Shown: positions 57,071 to 64,000 of the stretch, in pieces
Layout of the letters: each line of letters starts with the position of its first letter
How positions within the stretch are numbered: position 1 is the first letter of the stretch
NCBI GenBank assembly: GCA_000320605.2
Contig: KB445793.1
Location: 1 to 64,000, forward strand
Direction: 5' to 3'
DNA length: 64,000 bases
Source: Gelatoporia subvermispora B
Lineage: Eukaryota > Basidiomycota > Agaricomycetes > Polyporales > Gelatoporiaceae
Made by a program: the position numbers and the translations under genes
The notes under the pieces: generated by a model
Databases searched by the model: none
What the model was told of the DNA's origin: nothing
Seen by the model: only the letters and a program-made list of their open reading frames with translations

Positions 57071-58710
57071 ATGATGTCTACGCGTCAGAAGAGTTCAGCG
57101 GCGTTCGTGTGCTCTGGCAACAATTGTGAGCCTTAGTTTCCAGAAAGCTCATTCCGACTCACGTTGATGCAGTAGAGATATCCCTTAACCACGATGTCCT
57201 TTGTACGGTCACATCTTTCCTTCAGATTGCAGATGTCCTCTCTATGATGTGCACCTGCAGAGACCTTTACGCCTATGGAGTCGTACTGCTCCTCTCCTCT
57301 GGCGTCCACTTGGAGAACTGCAAAATGATCGGGGGATTCTGTCGCTTCGTGCTCAACGATGGACCGTCCCGCCTCCCTGCGTTACGGACATTATCATTCA
57401 GCATTTGCCGATACTATGTTCAGGACACGGATGACGTTGGACAGTGCATCAGCTTGCTCATTGAGATTCTATCCCAAGCTTCCGGCCTTCGTGCCCTTTC
57501 GATATCACATTACGGCGATCTGGTGGATCTAGGGGGCCAGCAAATAATTTCTTGTCTCTCCGGTCTTACCGAACTCAACGAATTATGCGTACACGACCTA
57601 GACATCAAGGGGCGTGAGATCTTCCAGTGTATGACCAAACTGACGACATTGGAAGTGCACTTCAGTACCTTGGAAGAGCTTGACCCATTGTCCTTATTCA
57701 CAGGCTCAAGCGCAAGTCTCCGGACAGTACGGCTGATGCGCTGCTGTCTCCACACTCCCCCGAATACCCAGTTTTCTAGCGTCCGGCTTCTTCAACTGGA
57801 CTCGAACGATTATGTCGAGGCAGATCCTCTGTTGGAGGCCTTCCCGAATCTCCAATATCTGCATCTCGTCACGACTCAAACCCCTCGTGACTATCCTGCT
57901 CGAATTCAGGATCACCACGATAGCAATCGCGAGCACCAAATCCGGCGCTCGTGGCCTCAACTTCGAGGGGTGAAAGGCGACGTCGTCAGTCTGTATGCGT
58001 TGGCGTTGAGCGGTCCAGTACGTTCGCTCGGGATCACAAGCCCGTACCGCAGCAACCCTGTGTTTCCAGTGGACTATCTCCGCACAGTCGTCTCCGGGTT
58101 GCGGCCATCACACCTCTCCCTCGAGTTAGATACCATTGACCCCAATTGCGACATTTACTGCTCTCTTCCGAGCTATGCCAACGAAGTGACACATTTTTCT
58201 CTGAGGCTCAACGCAGCTAATCGCGAGGGCATAAAGGTGAGTTGACGTCTCGCCCCTCGAGTCCTCGGAATGCTGACCCAAGTGTAGCTCTTGACCCTCC
58301 TCAAATCGTTATCCGTGGTATACATGGTACTCGAGTTGTGGATAAGAAGCCGTACGCTGCGGTCCTTTGAGTCAAAGGGAGACCGTTCGCGAATGCCGTT
58401 CTTCATGTTATCTGAAGAGAACTTCGTGAGGGAGCTCGCAGCTTCCAACCCGACTCTTCGATTCCTAACGATAAGAGAAGGCGATGGCCAAGCGAAATAC
58501 TGGGACATGCTTCGGAGCGAAGGTATTGGCCATGACCATGACCATATACTCAACGATAGCGAAGGAAGACAGTTTATGAAGCGAGAGGGGTTGAAGTTCT
58601 TTGGCTCCATCATCAGCGAGGAATATGCGAGAGGTATGCACACCCCACCGATGCAGTCTATCAGCTAATTTATAACCGGTGTAGAAGCATCACGGTACTG
58701 GCTCGCATGA
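57071..58710 (+). CDS. F-box-like/LRR protein
   Basis: Exons 57071-57125, 57173-58236, 58288-58633 and 58685-58710 give 496 aa. Exon 2 contains ISLNHDVLCTVTSFLQIADV then LSMMCTCRDLYAYG, the family F-box-like motif. Leucine-rich repeats follow (LSGLTELNELCVHDLD, MTKLTTLEVHFSTL, FPNLQYLHLVTTQ). Exon 3 begins LLTLLKSLSVVYMVLELW and has an acidic/His-rich patch (GHDHDHIL). The small last exon (EASRYWLA) is supported by a good 51-bp intron; without it the frame ends at 58668. It is divergently oriented from the gene at 55006-56467. Confidence 0.78.
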
Positions 58711-59169
58711 CGAGTCGGTTTGTGAGGCTTACAGGAACCGAATTTTATCACATGCCTGCTCAATCAATTCTTGTCCCAGTACACCTGTATCTGTCTATAC
58801 GGCACAGAGAATCAGCGTAGTATGTGGAGGTCCAATGCAGGGGTTTCCGGGGCGCAACGAGATGCCGAAGAACAGTCATCGATGAAAGGTGGTTCCGTAA
58901 AAATCGGCGTTTGCAAGTGTTGGGCACGTAGACCCACTCCGTGTTGCGTGGCATTGGCTGATTTCGATCTCGGTGATTTGAGCACTCGTTCCGTAGCTAT
59001 GTCCATCATTATGGACAAATGAGTGCTCAATAAGTCACGTCCACTAATCGGATTTGTACGAAACATACAACGACAGCCATGGCACTAAACCTCAAAATTG
59101 TACAGAAGTGAAGGAATTCTGTAGGTATGACAATAAACATCACTAGAATTTCCCTCGGCACAATATGGC
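58711..59169. other. Convergent spacer between two F-box-like genes
   Basis: About 460 bp, no gene recognised. Confidence 0.4.
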
Positions 59170-60707
59170 TCAACCCCATGCGGAGTCTTTGCGATTCTGG
59201 GCAGATGTGCTATCTGATAGCTCAACCGTGATCTCCCCCGGAACATCACTCCGCAGTATTGAGAATGACTGAGATCTGTCAGCGGTAGCCACGGAAACGA
59301 ACCCCAATGACGGAACAGCAAACGCTGCAGACAACGCATAACTTTCAGGTCTAAACGCGAGATTCCCGGCGAGTAACGTTTCGATCTCCAGATGGGTGAT
59401 CGAGAGTGGTCGCACAATTGGCGTGATCTATTTCCGTTGTCAATATCATGACCCGCGTCCGCCGATTTTAACACCAACGCACCTCCCCCGGACCAATACC
59501 TTTGCCTGAAGCAAATATGAGCCTCAGATACTTCACGTACGTCGCAGCTGGTAAGAGCTCTGGAAGGAAAGCATGTTGTCCTGACATCAAGATCTGCATC
59601 TGCAGCTGGAGGTGTGTTGGCTGCATGATCGCCAACACTGCAGCGAGCCACGCGCTAGTGTGCCCGCCCAGTGCGCCCAGGTTGAGGTTGATGCGACGCA
59701 CTGGCTGCTGCAGCGCAACTTGATACAACCCGGGTAAGTCGGCACTGACATAATCGAGATTGGGCCAGCGATGTCCTGCATGCATAGTCACGTAGTGCTG
59801 CCGTGCACGCTCAATGTCTTGTGGGCGGGCCATAGTCGTTTCGAAGCGCAACGTGCGCAGGGCAGGGCATACATGTAGCAACGCGACGATGTCGGGGACT
59901 GGTGCTGAGATTCGAATGGAAAGATCTTGGAGAGACGGGAAGGAGGGGGACCACGATTGGCGCGGGAGCATGGAGGTGAGGTGAAGGACCTTGAGAGAGG
60001 GCGCCCAGGACCTGAGCACATTCAAGTCGACATCCCAGAGCGTCATCCAGTCCCAATCGAGGATGAGGTGCGTGAGTACACAACGCATGTCCCGGTAGAC
60101 GTTGGCATGAAGCAGATGCGCATCGTGTACTTCGAGCTCTTCGAGAGTATCAAGTCGGTACAGCACGTCGATTAATTCAATCCGCGGTAAAAAGCGAAGG
60201 ACGTTGAAAGGGAGGATGGCCAACTTCCTTAAATTGCGCGTGTATCTTAACGCTGTGCATAGTGGCTCAATCCCATTTGCACCTGTCGGAGCCGACTCTA
60301 GAGAGATGGATATGGAGCGGATGAGCGGTCCACGAGCCTCTGGGTCTTTGATCACGTAGATGCAAAATGCTATAATAGTGGAGGGGTTCTTGAGTAAGAT
60401 GTCAGAGCGAAGCAGGACTCGGGTGCACTCGATATGCATAGCCTGACAAGTGAGCATCAGACGTAGCAAGTCTTCCCGAGAGAGGGAGATGAGGATATTG
60501 TGCAAAACATCAAAGTTGAGCGCGCTTAGTATACTCTTGTGGTACTTCGTCCTGGTGTTTGGTGGTAATGTAACATACCAGTCAACAACGAAGCGACTTC
60601 GCTCACCCCCGTGGCGTCGCAGATTGCAGATCAGTGTTCAGAATATCTAGGAGATTGACGTCAGAATTTGCCACCACGCCACAAGACGACTCACAATCCA
60701 CGTTCAT
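59170..60707 (-). CDS. F-box-like/LRR protein
   Basis: Exons on the complement: 60607-60707, 59483-60551, 59170-59427, giving 475 aa. Exon 1 starts MNVDCESSCGVVAN. Exon 2 (1069 nt) has LSALNFDVLHNILISLSRED followed by LMLTCQAMHIECTRVLLRSD and repeats such as LDTLEELEVHDAHLL and SLKVLHLTSMLP. The last exon (258 nt, as in 41518-41775) has RPLSITHLEIETLLAGNL and PSLGFVSVATADRSQS. It is closest to the gene at 40214-41775 about 19 kb away, on the other strand. Confidence 0.83.
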
Positions 60708-61089
60708 GGCGCTGAGTCCGTCTTCCCAGACTTGTACACACTATAGCAATATAGGGGAGGACACGTCGGGGGGCGTTTTATAAATTCTGACTCGATCTTC
60801 CACGATCAGTGATAGTAGAAGGACGGGCGCGAGGGTAACACCCGAGGTCCACGGACTACCATCACCGCAACCTCCGGCAGTTCACGTGCCGCGCGTTGAC
60901 GGTGCACATGGTTGCGTTCGAGGCTGGTTCTGGAGATTGCTGGCTGATGTTCGCTCTGTTGCTCACTCCGATGTATATAGGTCGGGGTCAAACATACCCT
61001 ATTCTACGGCATGAGTGAAGACTGGATCGAGAGCGATCTAAAAAGTTACATTTGAATGTCGTGGGTAGTACAGAATCGTACAAAACTAT
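60708..61089. other. Spacer between an F-box-like gene and the M16 peptidase
   Basis: No gene recognised. The left part is the 5' flank of the F-box-like gene, the right part the 3' flank of the peptidase. Confidence 0.4.
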
Positions 61090-64000
61090 TCAAAGCATTG
61101 CTCGTACTCTGCTTGTCTCCGAGAAGACCGGCAGCACTGCGGGATAGCAGCCAAGACTTGCTTTGAACTCGCTCTCGAGATCATCAGTGACCAGGACCAC
61201 ATCGTGATTGACTGGAGGGGTGTCTGTCATTTGCTGCGATACAAGTTGCATCGAGAACTTCTTCCGAGCAGCACGCATGCCTGACGGAACGATCAGTGTG
61301 TCGTACGTTCGTAGGACTTCCTCGAGGGTAAGCGATCTGATCGCTGCTGCATCCGCCTCGCCTGTTATGTCATCTCAGACATGTAGGTCTGCGCAGATTG
61401 CGTAAGCCAGCACTCACGTCGAGTAAACTCATAATGCCCCAGCCTGATGACTCCCCAGAAGCGCGAGGCTTCCTCCCTGAGATTCTTCGGCTTCTCGAGA
61501 AGCTTGACAACTAGTCCGTCCTTCTTACCCTTGAATGTTTCTTCGTCCATGGAGGCAAGCACGTTTCGGAAGTCCTTCAAGAATGCTTCGACCCGTTCCT
61601 CAATGACCCACGGTGCCCGAGTACTTTGCACCCTGATACCCAAACCAAGCGCACTGCCCACCGTCCAGGTTGTTGCTGAGACAACGTAGCTATATCAAGT
61701 AAGCATATGAAGCACTCCTGAAAATTGTGGGGAACCAACCCGAGTTGCTCTTGCGTGCGGAGCTGTGTGAAGCAAGGTTCACGAATGGTATGTGTAATGA
61801 GGTATAGAGTGCGGCGGAGAGATGAGTTGTTCGCAAAGCCGAACTGGCATGAATAGAAGAGACTACTGTTTGCCTCGCCGGGATGCGCATGCGTCTTGCG
61901 AAGAACAACGTTCGCATCTAAGGTAAGTCAGACATAAGGATCACAGAAAGATCCGACATCACGTGCATACTAACTCTCTGGGATGATGAGGGCACGCTCA
62001 CGAATTAGCTCGCTTGTGATTGCCGCACGTGCACTGAAAATGCCGTCGACGGTTTCTGCAATCTCAACGGCATGCTGGAGTACGTGAGCTAGTAGTTCTC
62101 CGTATAAAAGGGAATACCAACCTGCTCTGCTATGCTTCCAACTACAAGCATCTCCGTGAAAGTCTTCGACAGTAGTTCTTCTTTATGGCTTTGGACATCA
62201 GCAGCAACGATATCTTCAAGAAGTAAGTTTGCGTATCATTCTGTTTGACTTCATGAGTGGGACATACATGGTAACTCTGCGACTTTGTCTCCTGGTGTCC
62301 AGACAGTCTGAGTAAGGAAGTACGACGCAAACGTCTCTGCCACACTTGACGGCTGTCCAAGGTAGAAGTTATCGTATTCAAGTTTGACCTATTGATATGC
62401 GCCAGGAGATATCAGTGATAAAAGTCAGGGCGTTGAGAGTCGTGAGGTATTTACCTGTTCCGCGATGACCTTGAGTCTCTCCGGATCAATGTTGATATCC
62501 TTCAGTGTTTCGAAAACCATGCGCAGTAGGAGAGGTAGTTTATCCGAGTATCCTCCTACCGAGATAACCAGTCCGCTCCGTGCGCTGCTCACGGAGTATG
62601 TGAGACCAGCCAGCTCCGCATCGTAGGCGATCTCGGACAGTGCATCCTCGACGAGATCAGAGAGTAAACTAGAATAGATGAACACAATTTCATGATACAT
62701 CATGTCGATTGAAACTTACCGGGTCAGGACGGCATGGCGAGGTGTGCCATATGCGATTGGACTGTGCTGGACGTTACTCGAATAGAACTGATATCATTAG
62801 ACATGTGGCGAACCTGCGTATTTCCACCCGTACCTCCCCCTTCGGCACCCAGAATTGGTCATCAGCCTTATACCACAGGGCAGAAGAATCTGTGCGACGA
62901 ATACACGTTGGAGCCTTAGCCGGCTGTCCAAATTAGGGTCAATTGAGCATAACCTGTTCAGAGGACACGGCTCATACTGATGCAACATCCTTCTTCTCAA
63001 CGAGCAGGTTCTCTGGTATGAATGGATTGCGCTTTGGGAGATGTAACTCCGCATTCTTATTCGGTGCCTGCAGCTGCAAATACGTCTTTAAGCACCGCAA
63101 ACCGTCCACAGACAATAGAACAAATCGTTCACCTTCTGCATGAAGCTATCGTCAATGCGCTTTACACAGTACTGTGCCCCATACCACCGCTCTGTCTCCC
63201 ATTTCGCCTCACTCATGATCATCTCCGGATGCTCCCTCGCCTCTAACGTGATGCACGCCAACTCCGGTCTCAGCAGGTCCAAGATGCCTCGAATAGCCGC
63301 CTCGTCCCATTCACGCACAACTACTGACCCACTGAGCAGGTGTTCTGGGGGACGCGGCGCAGAAAGATTGTACGCAAGCGTGTTCGTGTATGAGTGTGGC
63401 TGAGCCTTCTCACGGAACCGGAAATCAAGACTAGAGATAGCATTAAGCTCCTCAAAATGGTACAGCTCAAGAGGAGAGGAACGCATGAGGGAGATGTAGT
63501 TGAAGATCGCGGTGACGACCTCAAAGTAATGCACTTCGTGGACAACCATGAGCCATGCTGTTCCGTAGAAACAGAAGAAAAGACGCTCACAATAGCCTTC
63601 CTTTGTCAGCACCCCATCAACAGTGAAGGTTGGCACGCTACGGTTTTGCGAACTTTCATGTGCACTGATGCTCACTAACCAGCCCTTCTTCTTGAGGTAT
63701 GCGCATACACTACCGGGCCCTTCGTGACCCAAGAAGTGCGCGAGCACCCGTGCGGGCTGCGTTTTGTATAAAGGAGCCTGATCAGGGATCGCGAACATCA
63801 GAACGAACGAGTAGTAGTCCTTGATCGTCTTGACACATATGATCCTCTGGAGATTGATGGTAGCGTTAGACCCAAACCGAGAACGCGGGACAGTCTGACG
63901 CACGCCTGTTTGAGAGGGCCCCCAGAACGGGCCCTTGATGATAGGCCGTGGGTCAAGCCCACGATTGAGGATGGGCGAAAACATAGGGACCACAAGATTC
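61090..64000 (-). CDS. Insulysin-like M16 metallopeptidase, 5' end outside window
   Basis: Thirteen exons on the complement: 63904 to beyond 64000, 63591-63846, 63133-63533, 62978-63073, 62814-62923, 62720-62761, 62455-62668, 62268-62388, 62122-62213, 61975-62074, 61740-61917, 61418-61689, 61090-61361. Every junction is GT-AG and in phase. The visible protein covers the second to fourth domains: LGHEGPGSVCAYLKKKGW, LHLPKRNPFIPENL, LWYKADDQFWVPKGEVRVEI, YDAELAGLTYSVS, YLGQPSSVAETFASYFLT, LRTQEQLGYVVSATT, ending near VLVTDDLESEF. The zinc-binding HxxEH domain lies off the window, so activity cannot be judged. The family degrades small peptides in the cytosol, mitochondria or peroxisomes; fungal members (Ste23-type) also process pheromone precursors. 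Apparently intact over the visible part. Confidence 0.9.

Noticed and set aside
63610..63700. A possible intron in the M16 gene after the KKKGW motif (gttagt...cgtag)
   Set aside because: Removing it would delete residues that keep the usual spacing between this motif and the following LTKEG stretch; the unspliced reading fits the family.
1..64000. CRISPR arrays, bacterial operons, Shine-Dalgarno sites
   Set aside because: None seen, and the intron-rich fungal gene structure makes them irrelevant.

Overview
The window looks like nuclear DNA of a filamentous basidiomycete (Agaricomycetes, possibly Polyporales). The evidence is a fungal Rho1 GTPase, a PHO84-type phosphate transporter, DUF6533 membrane proteins, an expanded family of F-box-like proteins and, in nearly every multi-exon gene, GT-AG introns of about 45-70 bp. 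All gene models are manual splicings from the sequence. They are supported by reading-frame continuity and by comparison among copies, not by transcripts.

Left third (1-28.3 kb): a duplicated, partly decayed region. Two kinds of block are visible. One carries an ASCC1/AKAP7-like 2H-phosphoesterase gene, a DUF6533 gene and a convergent O-fucosyltransferase-like gene. It occurs at 1-6.0 kb and, inverted, at 16.2-21.6 kb. The other carries an unidentified repeat, an F-box/LRR-like gene, a DUF6533 gene and an ASCC1-like gene. It occurs in direct orientation at 9.0-15.9 kb and 21.8-28.3 kb. In all four blocks the ASCC1-like gene lies upstream of DUF6533 on the same strand. Three DUF6533 copies are open with identical exon lengths, including two predicted 2-nt exons. 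The fourth has lost its middle. One ASCC1-like copy, one fucosyltransferase copy and one F-box copy appear intact; the others are pseudogenes. A PIF1-type helicase fragment and a complete RHO1 gene lie between the blocks.

Centre (28.9-41.8 kb): four F-box-like genes (28.9-30.3, 31.3-32.7, 38.1-39.7 and 40.2-41.8 kb). The first pair is separated by a 976-base assembly gap. The PHO84-type transporter at 33.4-36.2 kb contains one anomalously long intron.

Right part (44.2-64 kb): two intradiol ring-cleavage dioxygenases flank a cytochrome P450 and a small secreted Kre9/Knh1-like protein. This is compatible with aromatic-compound metabolism, but that link is inferred. Three more F-box-like genes follow (55.0-60.7 kb), and then the C-terminal part of an insulysin-type M16 metallopeptidase that runs off the right edge. 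The long spacers at 36.2-38.1, 41.8-44.2, 48.5-51.0 and 51.8-53.2 kb hold no gene I can support.
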